DNA of 64,000 bases from Rhizobium sp. NLR16a (lineage in GTDB: Bacteria > Pseudomonadota > Alphaproteobacteria > Rhizobiales > Rhizobiaceae): assembly GCF_017948245.1 (NCBI RefSeq), contig NZ_CP072865.1, forward strand, positions 3,807,501-3,871,500, in the 5' to 3' direction. The translations under genes and the position numbers were made by a program. The notes under the pieces were generated by a model. It had not been told where the DNA came from. It saw nothing but the letters and a program-made list of their open reading frames with translations, and searched no databases. Of the stretch, positions 33,971 through 42,936 are shown piece after piece (the first letter of the stretch is position 1; the number at the start of each line of letters is the position of its first letter).

Positions 33971-34829
33971 GCGGCATCACCTTGCGCTGACTGAGCCAGA
34001 CGCCGGCAAGCACCAGGGCGAAACCGGCGATCTGCACCGGCGTCAGGCTCTGGCCGAGCGCCAGCCAGCCGAGCAGGGTCGCGACCACAGGGCTCAGAAA
34101 GCCGAGCGAGGAAATCGCCGAGGGCTCGACGCGCGACAGGCCGCGGAACCAGAGCAGATAGGTGAAAGCCGCACCCACCAGACCGAGATAGGCAATGCCG
34201 GCAATGTTTGCGATGTTCGGCGACGGCAGCGCCGGTTCCAGGAAGAGCGCAAAGGGTACCAAGAGAATACCGCCTGCCGACAGTTGCCAGGCGGTGAAGG
34301 TGAGGTTCGACACCGGCGGCGCCCAGCGCCGTGACAGCACGGTGCCGAACGCCATCGAAACCGCGCCGGCGATACCGGCGGCGACACCCACGGGATCGAG
34401 GCTCGCCTTCGGCGTCAGCACCAGCAGCGCGACCCCGGCCATGCCGGCAAGACCCGCCAGCACGGCAAGTGGCCGGACCGGCTTGCCGAGGAAAAGCCGC
34501 GACAGGGCGATGACGATCAGCGGCTGCACGGCACCGACGGTCGCGGCAACGCCGCCGGGCAGCCGGTAGGCGGAGACGAACAGCATCGCCCAGAAGAACG
34601 AGAAGTTCAGCGCCCCGAGAAGGAAGGCGCGGCCCCACCAGACGCCCGTCGGCAGCTTCCGAACAATCAGTAGCAGAAGCAGGCCCGCCGGCAGGGCGCG
34701 CAGCAGAGCGACCGTCAACGGATAGCCCTGGGGCAGGAAGGATGTGGTGACGAAATAGGTGCTGCCCCAGATAGCGGGGGCGACAGCGGTCGTCAGCACA
34801 TCCGCCAAGTATCGAGAATTTTTCTTCAT
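33918..34829 (-). CDS. EamA-family drug/metabolite transporter
   Basis: The 303-residue membrane protein starts at the ATG at 34829 and has ten hydrophobic segments in the two-fold EamA (DMT) repeat, for example AIWGSTYFVTTSFLPQG (about residues 19-35) and the C-terminal VVATLLGWLALGQSLTPVQ (about 246-264). It should export amino acids, metabolites or drugs from the cytoplasm. It is divergent from a MarR gene, with a perfect 12-bp palindrome between them, and convergent with the aminopeptidase, overlapping it by 53 bp. Confidence 0.9.
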   Translation of the reverse strand: MKKNSRYLADVLTTAVAPAIWGSTYFVTTSFLPQGYPLTVALLRALPAGLLLLLIVRKLPTGVWWGRAFLLGALNFSFFWAMLFVSAYRLPGGVAATVGAVQPLIVIALSRLFLGKPVRPLAVLAGLAGMAGVALLVLTPKASLDPVGVAAGIAGAVSMAFGTVLSRRWAPPVSNLTFTAWQLSAGGILLVPFALFLEPALPSPNIANIAGIAYLGLVGAAFTYLLWFRGLSRVEPSAISSLGFLSPVVATLLGWLALGQSLTPVQIAGFALVLAGVWLSQRKVMPLRPIRPAASPGPASRPV

Positions 34830-34845
34830 CTCAAGAATCTCTACA

Positions 34846-34881
34846 TCAAGATAAATTCGAACATAACGCAATTTATCTTGA
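34846..34881. promoter_or_regulatory. Perfect 12-bp palindromic operator between EamA exporter and MarR gene
   Basis: TCAAGATAAATT (34846-34857) and AATTTATCTTGA (34870-34881) are perfect inverted arms separated by 12 bp. A further half-site TCAAGA lies at 34831-34836 inside the exporter's leader. Position between divergent genes and length are as expected for a MarR operator controlling both. Confidence 0.75.
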
Positions 34882-34890
34882 CGTCAAGGT

Positions 34891-35409
34891 ATGCAGTGGT
34901 ATCCATCCCACATGGGTGAAGCGAAGCAAGATCACGTCGACCGGATTCTGGCGCAATGGCGGCGCGAGCGGCCGGATCTCGACGTCGAGCCGATGGGCAT
35001 CCTCGGGCGCCTGAAACGCCTCGGCACCTATCTCGGCCGCGAAGTCGAAGCCATGCTCATGAAGCACGGGCTTTCCACCTCGGCCTTCGACGTGCTGGCC
35101 ACACTTCGCCGCTCCGGCGCACCTCATCGGCTTTCGCCGGGCGAGCTCCTGGAAATGACCATGGTCAGCTCCGGCACGATGACGAACCGGATCGACCAGC
35201 TGGAGAAGGCGGGCCTGGTCGAGCGCATCGTCAATCCGCAGGATCGGCGCAGCGTGCTGATCGCGCTGACCGAAAAGGGGCTTGCGACCGTCGAAGAGGC
35301 GGTCGGCGCGCATGTCGCCAACCAGCAGCGGCTGACGCGCAACCTGACGGCCGAGGACAAGGCCGAGTTTGACCGACTGCTGAAGAAATTCCTCGCGGAT
35401 TTCGAATAA
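34891..35409 (+). CDS. MarR family transcriptional regulator
   Basis: The 172-residue MarR-type regulator has the winged helix-turn-helix LSPGELLEMTMVSSGTMTNR (about residues 83-102) and QLEKAGLVERIVNPQDRRSV (about 105-124) with the wing, then the C-terminal dimer helix. The start may instead be the ATG at 34912 (MGEAKQD), which lacks the seven-residue MQWYPSH. Neither has a strong ribosome binding site. It is divergent from an EamA exporter and likely represses it until a toxic compound binds. It ends at the left edge of a large inverted-repeat element. Confidence 0.92.
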   Translation: MQWYPSHMGEAKQDHVDRILAQWRRERPDLDVEPMGILGRLKRLGTYLGREVEAMLMKHGLSTSAFDVLATLRRSGAPHRLSPGELLEMTMVSSGTMTNRIDQLEKAGLVERIVNPQDRRSVLIALTEKGLATVEEAVGAHVANQQRLTRNLTAEDKAEFDRLLKKFLADFE

Positions 35410-35410
35410 T

Positions 35411-35579
35411 AAGAGCCTTTCCTGGTCAGATTGAAGCATTCTGTTGGCTCAAACGGAGTCGGATGGTCGACCGGCCGGCGCGCGTCGTAGCCAAGCTCTA
35501 CGGCCAAGCCGGCCGGTCGATCAGCCGGCCCGTTTCAGCCCTCCGGCAGAATGCTTCAATCTGACCAGGAAAGGCTCTT
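35411..35579. mobile_element. 169-bp MITE-like element with perfect 33-bp terminal inverted repeats
   Basis: Left arm at 35411-35443 begins AAGAGCCTTTCCTGGTC and ends AAGCATTCTG. The right arm at 35547-35579 is its exact complement. The interior continues as an imperfect palindrome, with ACCGGCCGG (near 35470) and its partner in CCGGCCGGTCGA (near 35510). No reading frame in it has coding features. The left arm begins 1 bp after the MarR stop; the right arm ends in the stop codon of the NQO-like gene. A transposase is absent, so any mobility would depend on another element. Confidence 0.75.
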
Positions 35580-36169
35580 TAGATGGCGGCGAGCGCCTTG
35601 CTGACACGCTCCAGATGCGCCCTGCGCCTGGATTCCGTGGCGCGGTCCATATCGTGGAGGCTCAGCATGCGGAAGATAAGCTTCCTCGAACAGAAGTTGG
35701 CGATACCGCGCTTCAGCAGGCGGCGAACGGGATCGCCCATATAGAGATGCACCAGCCACCAGGGCGAGCCCGTCGTCGTCAGCGCATAGAGCAGCCTGAT
35801 ATTGGTGAGCTCAGGCACGATCCGGCCGCCAGCGGCGTCATGCGTGAAGGCCACACCTGGCGCGAAGACGCGGTCGAAGAAGCCTTTCAGGATGGCTGGG
35901 AAATTGAACCACCACTGCGGAAAGACGAGGACGAGACCATCGGCCGCCTTCAGCCGGGCAACGATATCGGCCACATCAGAGGTGTCGTAGGGCATATCGA
36001 AGTAAGCACGGCGCTCGGCCTCGGAGAGTCGTGGATCGAAATCCTCGGCATAGAGATCGAGCAGATCGACGGCATGACCGGAAGCTTCCAGCGCTTGGCG
36101 AGCCGTGTGCGCCACCGCGGCAGCAAAACTGTCCGACAAGGGATGGGCGAGCACCAGCAGGATCCGCAT
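35579..36169 (-). CDS. NAD(P)H-dependent flavodoxin-fold oxidoreductase (NQO1-like)
   Basis: The 196-residue protein has the flavodoxin-like fold of NAD(P)H:quinone reductases. The FMN-binding start is ILLVLAHPLSDSFAAAVAH (residues 3-21), then VFPQWWFNFPAILKGFFDRV (about 82-101), the family's most conserved stretch, then LYALTTTGSPWWLVHLY (about 125-141). It probably reduces quinones or protects from redox cycling. The stop codon is formed by the last bases of an inverted-repeat element. xseA starts 3 bp upstream in the same direction, so it may be co-transcribed. Confidence 0.9.
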   Translation of the reverse strand: MRILLVLAHPLSDSFAAAVAHTARQALEASGHAVDLLDLYAEDFDPRLSEAERRAYFDMPYDTSDVADIVARLKAADGLVLVFPQWWFNFPAILKGFFDRVFAPGVAFTHDAAGGRIVPELTNIRLLYALTTTGSPWWLVHLYMGDPVRRLLKRGIANFCSRKLIFRMLSLHDMDRATESRRRAHLERVSKALAAI

Positions 36170-36171
36170 CG

Positions 36172-37752
36172 TTAGAACAGGCTTCCCTGCTTCGTCGGTT
36201 CCGCCGGTTTTGTGCTGCGCTTCTTGGCGCCGCCAGGCGAGATGCTGCCTTCCGTGGTCATTGCGCCGACACGGCCGTCGGCAAATTCGATGGCGATGCC
36301 CATGCCGGCGGAAAGTGCGGCCGCCTGCGAGACCGGCCTGTTGTCCTCGTCGCGAATGACGGCGTAGCCGCGCTTCAGCACGTTCTTGTAGGAGAGCGAC
36401 TGCAGCACGCGGTCCTGCGCGGAGAGCTCGGCGCGGCCGCGCGTCAGCTGGTGGCGGATCGCCGTATCGGCATGGCGCGAAAGGTTGCCGAGCCGCTCGC
36501 GACTGCGGTCTGTCTCGGTCTTCAGCCGGGCCGGCAGCGAGGCGAGGATGGCCTCGGCGCGGTCAATGCGGGACTTCGAGCGATCGACCAGGCGCTCGAC
36601 GGTGCGCTCGGCCCGCGCCATGCGCTCGCTCAGAAGCTGGCGTCGCTCGGCGATGCGATTGGAGAGCACATCCGGGCGGAGATGCGAGGCGATGCGCTCG
36701 AAGCCGCGACGCTTGTTGATGGTGTTGAGTTCCAGCCCGCGGCCGAGGCCGGCCGCCGTCTCGTCGAAGCGGCGGCGCGGCAAGGCGAGAAGCTGATCAA
36801 GCGAGGGCAATGCCCGCATCAGACTACGGACGGACTGGCGGCGCTGATCCATCTGCCGGTTCATGCAACCCTGCAGGCGGGCGGCAAGTGCGGCCGCCTG
36901 CGCTTCGAGCTCCGCCTTGACGGGCACAGCCATCTCCGCCGCCCCGGTCGGCGTCGGAGCGCGCACATCGGCGGCATAGTCGATCAGCGTCCAGTCGGTC
37001 TCATGGCCGACGGCCGAGATCAGCGGTATGCGGCTTTCGGCAGCAGCGCGCACGACGATCTCGTCATTGAAACTCCAGAGATCTTCCAGGCTGCCGCCGC
37101 CGCGCGCGACGATCAGCACATCCGGACGCGGAATGGCGCCGGCGGGGTCCAGCGCGTTGAAGCCGCGGATGGCGTTCGCCACCTCCTCGCCGGATCCCTC
37201 CCCCTGCACCTTCACCGGCCAGACGAGGACTTGCACGGGAAACCGGTCGGAGATGCGGTGAAGGATATCGCGGATGACGGCGCCGGTCGGCGAGGTGACG
37301 ACGCCGATCACATGCGGCATGAAGGGCAGCCGCTTCTTCCGGGCCGCATCGAACAAGCCTTCGCCGCCGAGCCTGCGCTTGCGCTCCTCGATCAGCGCCA
37401 TCAGCGCGCCGGCGCCTGCCGGCTCCAGTGTCTCGATGACGATCTGATATTTCGAGGAGCCGGGAAAAGTGGTGACCTTGCCGGTGGCGATTACCTCCAT
37501 GCCTTCCTCAGGACGGAACTTCAGCCGCGAGAAAGTGCCTTTCCAGATAACGGCGTCGATACGGGCGCGATCGTCCTTCAGTGCGAAATAAGCGTGGCCG
37601 GAGGAGTGCGGACCCCGATAGCCGGATATTTCGCCGCGCACGCGAACCTGATCGAAGGCGGTTTCGACGGTGCGCTTGATCGAGCCGGAAAGCTCCGAAA
37701 CCGAATATTCGGCAAGGTTGGTCGGCGAATCGCTGTCGAAGAGGTTGCTCAT
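36172..37752 (-). CDS. xseA: Exodeoxyribonuclease VII large subunit
   Basis: The 526-residue protein is the large subunit of ExoVII, a single-strand exonuclease that degrades ssDNA in both directions together with the small subunit XseB. The N-terminal OB-fold is [13 protein letters not shown] (about residues 18-30) with [19 protein letters not shown] (about 38-56). The catalytic domain has [15 protein letters not shown] (about 148-162), [17 protein letters not shown] (about 215-231) and [17 protein letters not shown] (about 244-260). A long coiled coil follows. It is longer than E. coli XseA (about 456), with a C-terminal [15 protein letters not shown] tail. Confidence 0.97.
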   Translation of the reverse strand: MSNLFDSDSPTNLAEYSVSELSGSIKRTVETAFDQVRVRGEISGYRGPHSSGHAYFALKDDRARIDAVIWKGTFSRLKFRPEEGMEVIATGKVTTFPGSSKYQIVIETLEPAGAGALMALIEERKRRLGGEGLFDAARKKRLPFMPHVIGVVTSPTGAVIRDILHRISDRFPVQVLVWPVKVQGEGSGEEVANAIRGFNALDPAGAIPRPDVLIVARGGGSLEDLWSFNDEIVVRAAAESRIPLISAVGHETDWTLIDYAADVRAPTPTGAAEMAVPVKAELEAQAAALAARLQGCMNRQMDQRRQSVRSLMRALPSLDQLLALPRRRFDETAAGLGRGLELNTINKRRGFERIASHLRPDVLSNRIAERRQLLSERMARAERTVERLVDRSKSRIDRAEAILASLPARLKTETDRSRERLGNLSRHADTAIRHQLTRGRAELSAQDRVLQSLSYKNVLKRGYAVIRDEDNRPVSQAAALSAGMGIAIEFADGRVGAMTTEGSISPGGAKKRSTKPAEPTKQGSLF

Positions 37753-38090
37753 CCCTCCTTTCTATTTCCATTGGCGGGAAACGGGAAGGTCGCGACAGCC
37801 GGAGAGACCGTTTTCCCGACTGCTGAAACCGGTGGCGAGGCCGAGTCGTCGGCGTTGCATCAAGATTCACGCTCCGGGCATTGCGTGCATGCGGTCGTTG
37901 CAGCGATAAGAATGACAAGAAAAACGGGAAAATTCGCTCCGTCGGGGAACGCATAGATAAAACGCGCGTTTTCTCTGAAAGGGATTGCTAACCACCGCAA
38001 TACAAAGGATTTTCAGCCGAGAGAGCCGGTAAATCTTTGTTAGTTGGCGCTTCCTATTCTTCCCCTCGTTCTCTCTGGGAAGGTGCTGAA
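37753..38090. other. Intergenic region between xseA and a small membrane protein gene
   Basis: A 338-bp gap with divergent genes on both sides. It becomes AT-rich from about 37950 (AAAACGCGCGTTTTCTC-type, an 8-bp inverted repeat AAAACGCG-CGTTTT near 37960) to 38040, consistent with a promoter for the small membrane protein. No ribosomal or regulatory RNA is recognisable. Reading frames open across it lack conserved features. Confidence 0.4.
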
Positions 38091-38333
38091 ATGATTATTC
38101 TCACAGCAGCAGCATTGGGCATCAGCGCCGGGTTAATGCGCTCGGCCGCCGGTATCGCATTGGTCGCCGCGCTGATCGGAATGAGCTTCACGCTGGCGGC
38201 GATAACCTCGCCGGGGCCGGTGTCACTTCTGGCGCTTGTTTATGCCATTCTCGGCTATAATGGCGGCCTTATCCTTTTCGTGCTCGGGCTTTATGCCAGC
38301 GACCGTCTGCGGGCCGTCCGCACGTCTCACTGA
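38091..38333 (+). CDS. Small integral membrane protein, 80 residues, unknown function
   Basis: The ATG at 38091 follows GGAAGG. The 80-residue product is almost entirely hydrophobic with two or three transmembrane segments: ILTAAALGISAGLMRSAAGI, ALVAALIGMSFTLAAITS and LLALVYAILGYNGGLILFVL, ending in a charged tail SDRLRAVRTSH. I recognise no family. Alphaproteobacteria often carry such small exopolysaccharide-adjacent or stress-related membrane proteins, but nothing here identifies it. It converges on the STT3-like gene with 28 bp between. Confidence 0.6.
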   Translation: MIILTAAALGISAGLMRSAAGIALVAALIGMSFTLAAITSPGPVSLLALVYAILGYNGGLILFVLGLYASDRLRAVRTSH

Positions 38334-38361
38334 CGTCAGCGCAACATAAAGGCTGTCGGCG

Positions 38362-40209
38362 TCAATTCGCCGTCGGCCGGTAGCGGAAGAACTGGACGCC
38401 CGTACCCGGCACCTGCGCCAGCGGCTCCAGATAGGGCGGAATATTCCCCTTGCCGAGTTCGGCATAGAGCCCATCTGGCTTCAATTTGGCGAGTTCGCGC
38501 GTCTGCAGGTCCTTCTGGCAGAAAGCAAGCGCCGTCACACCGGCTCCCTTCAGGAAGGCTTCCGCCTCCTGCGGTGTTGCCAGGCCGATATGCATTTCCG
38601 TCAGCATGCCGCCCTGATCGCGATGATAGGGGGCGGAGAGAACCCGGTTCTGCGTGAAGCGGAGGATCGGCACACCCATTTCCGATGGCGCGGAGACCAG
38701 GCCGGGCGGGAGTTCGGCAAGCGGTGCCAGCGCCTCTTTCGATGTGCAGGAAAGCGCTTTTGTCGGCTCCGCCGCCTTCTTCTGCGCATCGTTCTCCATC
38801 TGCAGCGAGACAAGCCCGCCACCGACGGCCCAGACCGCCGGAACGCTTGCAAGCACGCTCATCACATAGACGAAGGCAGCGGCGACATTCTCGCTGTCGC
38901 TGTTGGAGATGCGCCTGACATCAATGATCAGCAGGGCGAGCGGCAGGATCGAAAGCAGGTTCGAGAAGGAAGAGCCGCGCACCTGGACCAGCGCGATTGC
39001 CCAACTCGTGGCGATCAGGAAGAGCAGGATCAGGTGGATCTGCACGCGGTCGCGCTGAATGAGGCGAAAGATGCAGACGGCAATGGCGAAGAGGCCTGCC
39101 GCATAGAAGGCGCCGACCGCGGTGGGATCGGTGCGCGCCAGCGCCAGGAGCGATTGGGCTTCCGAAATATGCCGCAGCCAGAGCTCGACCAGCATCGGAT
39201 CGAGATTGCCCAACGGATCGCTCAGGCATTGCGGCGCGATGACGATCGCCGCACCAAAAACGCCGACGCCGATAAAGGCGAGCGCGGTAAAGCGCAAGGG
39301 CCGACGCAAGCCGCTGGCAAAAACGGCCAAAAACAGCAGCAGGCCACCACCAATCGCCGCCAGACTGTAATAGCCGAGCGAGAGATTGTCGCAGGTGACC
39401 ATCGAATAGAGCCGGGGCGGTACCGTTGCGAAGAAAAGAATGTTGATCGTAATCGTCAGCGACAGCCCGAAGGCCCGGGCGGCGACGGCGAAATTCTCCC
39501 CTTCCCATGCCCAGAGCAGGGCGACCGTGAGGCAGACGCCGGCGACGAACGGGGTGGTCTCGGCCCCGATGGCGATGGCGACAGCCGCCGCAACGCCGGC
39601 GACCGCGTAGCTCCAACCGCGACGTTCGGGATCCACGAGCATCGCCACCATCGTCGCGACCAGCGCCAGTTGCGCATTGTGATGATCGATGGCGCCCGGG
39701 GCGAAGCGGTTTCCGGTGTAGATCGCCGGAGCGGTGAGACCGAGGGCGATATGCATGCCCGCGACGCCGCCGATCCGCCGGCCGGCGACGCCCATGGCCA
39801 GCATGGCAGGAAAGATGAGCGATACGGGCCAGACGGCGAGCGCCAGCGCCTCGGCGGTTTCATACGGCGCAAACAGGCCGAAGAACCAGATCAGCGAAGC
39901 GATCGGCAGATCGATCAGCCTCGACCAGTGCATCAGCGTACCGCCGGCAAGGCCGAGACGATATTGCGTCAGATCGAACCAGCCCTGGCCGGCAAGAAAA
40001 TCGCGAACCTCGACGAGACGCATGCCGTCGTCGTTGTCGGGACCGACATAATCGGTGGAGCCGGAGAATTTGGTAACAAGGATAACGGCGGCGAGGATGA
40101 CACTATAGGCAATGACAGCCGGCCACAGACGCGTCAGCAGCCCCCCGAGCCGGCTCCGGCGGGCGGCGGTCACGGCGGATGCATCAGCGATCGGCTGCAC
40201 GGCGTTCAT
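38362..40209 (-). CDS. Polytopic GT-C-type membrane glycosyltransferase, STT3/oligosaccharyltransferase-like
   Basis: The ATG at 40209 gives 615 residues with about 11-13 transmembrane segments. After the first (about residues 30-48) an external loop has the acidic DNDDG at 58-62, then R-E-V-R; HWSRLIDLP is at 94-102, IDHHNAQL at 174-181 and LRHISEAQ at 345-352. STT3/AglB proteins have the same order: a DxD in the first loop, DHH-type residues and a [S/T]-[V/I]-x-E-x-Q segment in loop five. The WWDYG motif is not seen. It may use a lipid-linked sugar made by the divergent GT2/GtrA pair. A generic GT-C arabinosyl- or mannosyltransferase is the alternative. Confidence 0.65.
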   Translation of the reverse strand: MNAVQPIADASAVTAARRSRLGGLLTRLWPAVIAYSVILAAVILVTKFSGSTDYVGPDNDDGMRLVEVRDFLAGQGWFDLTQYRLGLAGGTLMHWSRLIDLPIASLIWFFGLFAPYETAEALALAVWPVSLIFPAMLAMGVAGRRIGGVAGMHIALGLTAPAIYTGNRFAPGAIDHHNAQLALVATMVAMLVDPERRGWSYAVAGVAAAVAIAIGAETTPFVAGVCLTVALLWAWEGENFAVAARAFGLSLTITINILFFATVPPRLYSMVTCDNLSLGYYSLAAIGGGLLLFLAVFASGLRRPLRFTALAFIGVGVFGAAIVIAPQCLSDPLGNLDPMLVELWLRHISEAQSLLALARTDPTAVGAFYAAGLFAIAVCIFRLIQRDRVQIHLILLFLIATSWAIALVQVRGSSFSNLLSILPLALLIIDVRRISNSDSENVAAAFVYVMSVLASVPAVWAVGGGLVSLQMENDAQKKAAEPTKALSCTSKEALAPLAELPPGLVSAPSEMGVPILRFTQNRVLSAPYHRDQGGMLTEMHIGLATPQEAEAFLKGAGVTALAFCQKDLQTRELAKLKPDGLYAELGKGNIPPYLEPLAQVPGTGVQFFRYRPTAN

Positions 40210-40371
40210 CGTGGTTAGCGCTTCGTTTCCAGATGCCCGAACCTTAGCGGGCACCGATCAAGAAAGTGTAAAGCCGTCTGAGACCGCAGCCGATTTTGCC
40301 TGCGTCATAGGGTCTTATTAACGCTGCGTGATTTAGGCTGGTGGCGGCTTTTCAGTGTAACGAGTAGAGTC

Positions 40372-41379
40372 ATGGCCCGAACGCTTACCCATTACCCGGA
40401 CATTGCCGTCCTGCTTCCCTGCTATAATGAAGCTGCGACGATCGGCGCTGTGGTGCGGGGCTTCCGGGCGACGCTGCCGGATGCCGCGATCCACGTCTAC
40501 GACAATAATTCCACCGACGGCACCGCGCTGCAGGCGATGCTGGCCGGAGCGCATGTCGTGCGCGAACGGCGCCAGGGCAAGGGGCACGTCGTGCGCCGCA
40601 TGTTCGCCGACATCGAGGCCGACATCTATATCATCGCCGACGGCGACGGAACCTATGCGCCTGGCGACGCCGAGGAGCTCGTGCGAACGCTTCTAACCGA
40701 GCGCGCCGACATGGTCGTGGGAACCCGGCGCGGCGTGCATGCCGATGCCGGCCGTCAGGGCCATGCGCTTGGCAACCGGCTTTTCAACCTGCTCTACCGA
40801 ACGATCTTCGGCCCCGACTTCACCGATATCTTTTCCGGCTACCGCGCTTTCTCACGTCGCTTCGTCAAGAGCTTCCCGGCGGTATCCGGCGGCTTCGAGA
40901 TCGAAACCGAGATGTCGGTGCATGCCTCCCGGCTGAAGCTTCCGGTCAGCGAGCTGGAACTCGACTATGGCCGGCGCCCGGAAGGCTCGCATTCCAAGCT
41001 TTCGACGTTCCGCGACGGCGGAAAAATCCTCTGGATGTTCGCGATGCTGATGAAGGAAACCCGGCCCTTCGCCTTCTTCAGCGCGATCAGCGCCGCCTTC
41101 ATGCTGACGAGCCTCGGCTTCATGACGCCGGTGCTGGCGGAATATTTCGACACGGGCCTCGTCAGCCGCATGCCGACCTGGGTGCTGTCGATGGCGCTGA
41201 TGATGATCTCCTTCATGCTTTTTACCGCCGGCGTCATCCTGGATTCCGTGGCCCGCGCCCGGGCCGAGCAGCTTCGTATCCATTATATGAGCCTGGAGAC
41301 CCCGAGTGCGGTCAAGGCACCGCTCGCCGACGCCAAACCGGCATCGCGCGATCGTCCCGGCAAGGCGGATGCGGCATGA
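40372..41379 (+). CDS. Family 2 glycosyltransferase, DPM1/polyprenyl-phosphate sugar synthase-like
   Basis: The 335-residue protein has a GT-A fold. It has VLLPCYNEAATIGAVVRGF (about residues 13-31), DNNSTDGT (44-51), the metal-binding DxD as ADGDGTY (89-95) and an IFSGYRAFSRRFVKS region (about 147-161). Two C-terminal transmembrane segments (about 220-240 and 265-287) resemble polyprenyl-phosphate mannose or glucose synthases. It probably moves a sugar from a nucleotide donor to undecaprenyl phosphate on the inner face. It overlaps the GtrA gene by 4 bp and is divergent from the STT3-like gene by 162 bp. Confidence 0.88.
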   Translation: MARTLTHYPDIAVLLPCYNEAATIGAVVRGFRATLPDAAIHVYDNNSTDGTALQAMLAGAHVVRERRQGKGHVVRRMFADIEADIYIIADGDGTYAPGDAEELVRTLLTERADMVVGTRRGVHADAGRQGHALGNRLFNLLYRTIFGPDFTDIFSGYRAFSRRFVKSFPAVSGGFEIETEMSVHASRLKLPVSELELDYGRRPEGSHSKLSTFRDGGKILWMFAMLMKETRPFAFFSAISAAFMLTSLGFMTPVLAEYFDTGLVSRMPTWVLSMALMMISFMLFTAGVILDSVARARAEQLRIHYMSLETPSAVKAPLADAKPASRDRPGKADAA

Positions 41380-41753
41380 GAAAGCTCGTCCGCTTCGCGA
41401 TCGGCGGCGGCATCGGCTTCCTTGTCGATGCCGGCATGCTGGCGGCGCTGCTCCATCTGACGCCACTCGGACCGTTTCTGGCCCGGCTCGTCGCCATCGC
41501 GACGGCAATGGCGACCACATGGGCTTTCAACCGCAGCTTCACCTTCGATCGTTCCGGCCGGTCGCTTGCCGCCGAGGGTTTCCGCTACGGCTCGGTCGGC
41601 GTGACGGCGGCACTGGTCAATTACGGGCTATACTCTGCGCTGCTGCTTTCGCTGCCGGCGCTGCAACCGCTGGCGGCCATGGTGATCGCCAGCGTCGCCT
41701 CGATGGTCTTCAGCTTCTTCGGCTATTCGCGCTTCGTCTTCCGCGCGGAATGA
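41376..41753 (+). CDS. GtrA-family membrane protein (lipid-linked sugar flippase candidate)
   Basis: The 125-residue membrane protein is a GtrA/DPMS-type family member with four transmembrane helices: FAIGGGIGFLVDAGMLAALL (about residues 6-25), ARLVAIATAMATTWAFNRSF (about 36-55), then GSVGVTAALVNYGLYSALL and LAAMVIASVASMVFSFFGYS. NRSFTF is the family's conserved loop motif. GtrA is thought to flip polyprenyl-phosphate sugar across the membrane. Its start overlaps the GT2 stop (ATGA), so the two are translationally coupled; this supports a sugar-carrier synthesis-and-flipping pair. Confidence 0.9.
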   Translation: MRKLVRFAIGGGIGFLVDAGMLAALLHLTPLGPFLARLVAIATAMATTWAFNRSFTFDRSGRSLAAEGFRYGSVGVTAALVNYGLYSALLLSLPALQPLAAMVIASVASMVFSFFGYSRFVFRAE

Positions 41754-41762
41754 GCGGAATGA

Positions 41763-42749
41763 TCAGACTGCCTCCCAGCCGTCCTTCTCGCTGGCGCGGT
41801 AGATGGCATCGATCACCTTCTGGTTCAGCTTCGAGTTTTCGAGCGTGACGATCTCTTCCTTGCCGTTCTTGACCGCGCGAGCGAAGGCCTCGACCTCGCG
41901 CCTGTATTGGCGGCTGTCCTGATAGCGGAAGATGCGCGATTCATTGTGGCTGCGATCGGCGAGTTCGATCTCTTCCGGTCCCCAGCGATTGGCGTTGAAG
42001 GGCGATTTGACCTCGATGTAACCTTCGGTGCCGTGGAAGACCATGACCTGACGGTTGGCCATCTGTGTCGAGACATAGAAGCTCAGCTCGAAATCGCCGA
42101 AATCGGCCTTGACGCTGGAGTAGATATCGGTGCCGAAATCCGGATCGCGCTCGGTGATCGCCTGGACTGAGAGCGGCTCCTTGCCGGTGGAAAAACGCGT
42201 GCTCATGACGGGATAGACGCCGATATCGGGAAGGCCGCCGCCGCCGAGTTCCGGAACGTTACGCATGTTGGCGGGGTCTCGGTTGAAATAGGTGAAGGCG
42301 CCCTGCACATGTCGCAGCGAACCGATCGCACCCTCGGCTATCAGTGAGCGCACCTTCTGCCAGACCGGGGAATAGGTGACCATATAGGCTTCGGTGACCA
42401 CCACGCGGTTGCGGTCGCGGGCAGCGATTACCGCGTCGATATCGTCGGCCTTCAGGGCCAGGGGTTTTTCGCAGAGCACATGTTTGCCGGCATCGGCTGA
42501 TTTGATCGACCATTCGATATGCTGCGACGTCGGCAGCGGGATATAGACCGCGTCGATGACGTCGGAAGCCAGCATTTCCTCATAGGAGCCGAAGGCATGC
42601 GGCACGGAGAAGCGATCGGCCATCTCCCTTGCGCGCGTGAGATCACGGCTGGCAACCGCCGTGACGACGCAATTTTCCGCGTCCTGGATGGCGGGAACGA
42701 CATTGTCGCGACCGATCTTCGCCGTTGAAATGATACCGAAACGCAGCAT
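41763..42749 (-). CDS. Gfo/Idh/MocA family oxidoreductase
   Basis: The ATG at 42749 has GGAGG at 7 nt and gives 328 residues. The N-terminal Rossmann domain starts [20 protein letters not shown] (residues 1-20). The family's EKPLA motif appears in [13 protein letters not shown] (about residues 89-101), with the catalytic lysine. The C-terminal alpha/beta domain has [14 protein letters not shown] (about 171-184). Such NAD(P)-dependent dehydrogenases act on sugars or inositols; the exact substrate is unknown. It converges on the GtrA gene with 10 bp between and is divergent from an aldo/keto reductase. Confidence 0.93.
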   Translation of the reverse strand: MLRFGIISTAKIGRDNVVPAIQDAENCVVTAVASRDLTRAREMADRFSVPHAFGSYEEMLASDVIDAVYIPLPTSQHIEWSIKSADAGKHVLCEKPLALKADDIDAVIAARDRNRVVVTEAYMVTYSPVWQKVRSLIAEGAIGSLRHVQGAFTYFNRDPANMRNVPELGGGGLPDIGVYPVMSTRFSTGKEPLSVQAITERDPDFGTDIYSSVKADFGDFELSFYVSTQMANRQVMVFHGTEGYIEVKSPFNANRWGPEEIELADRSHNESRIFRYQDSRQYRREVEAFARAVKNGKEEIVTLENSKLNQKVIDAIYRASEKDGWEAV

Positions 42750-42936
42750 GTGCGAGCCTCCCAAAACCAATGTCGGCGAACCATATTCAGGCCTCCGCCG
42801 CGACGCAATGGCGCGACATGAAATTGCGGAAGCCGGGTTTGCCTGGCGCCGGGATCGCGCTAGCTTGGCCAGACGGCGTTCTGCCGTATCCGCGATTCAA
42901 TACAGCCTTTTATATTCACCCATTTTGGAGAGCGTC

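Noticed and set aside
36031..37956. A 641-codon + strand open frame over xseA
   Set aside because: It is antisense to a complete xseA with all domains, and its sequence shows no domain or signal; long antisense frames are usual at this GC content.
38590..40218. A 542-codon + strand open frame over the STT3-like gene
   Set aside because: Low-complexity charged sequence without motifs; the opposite strand has regular transmembrane segments.
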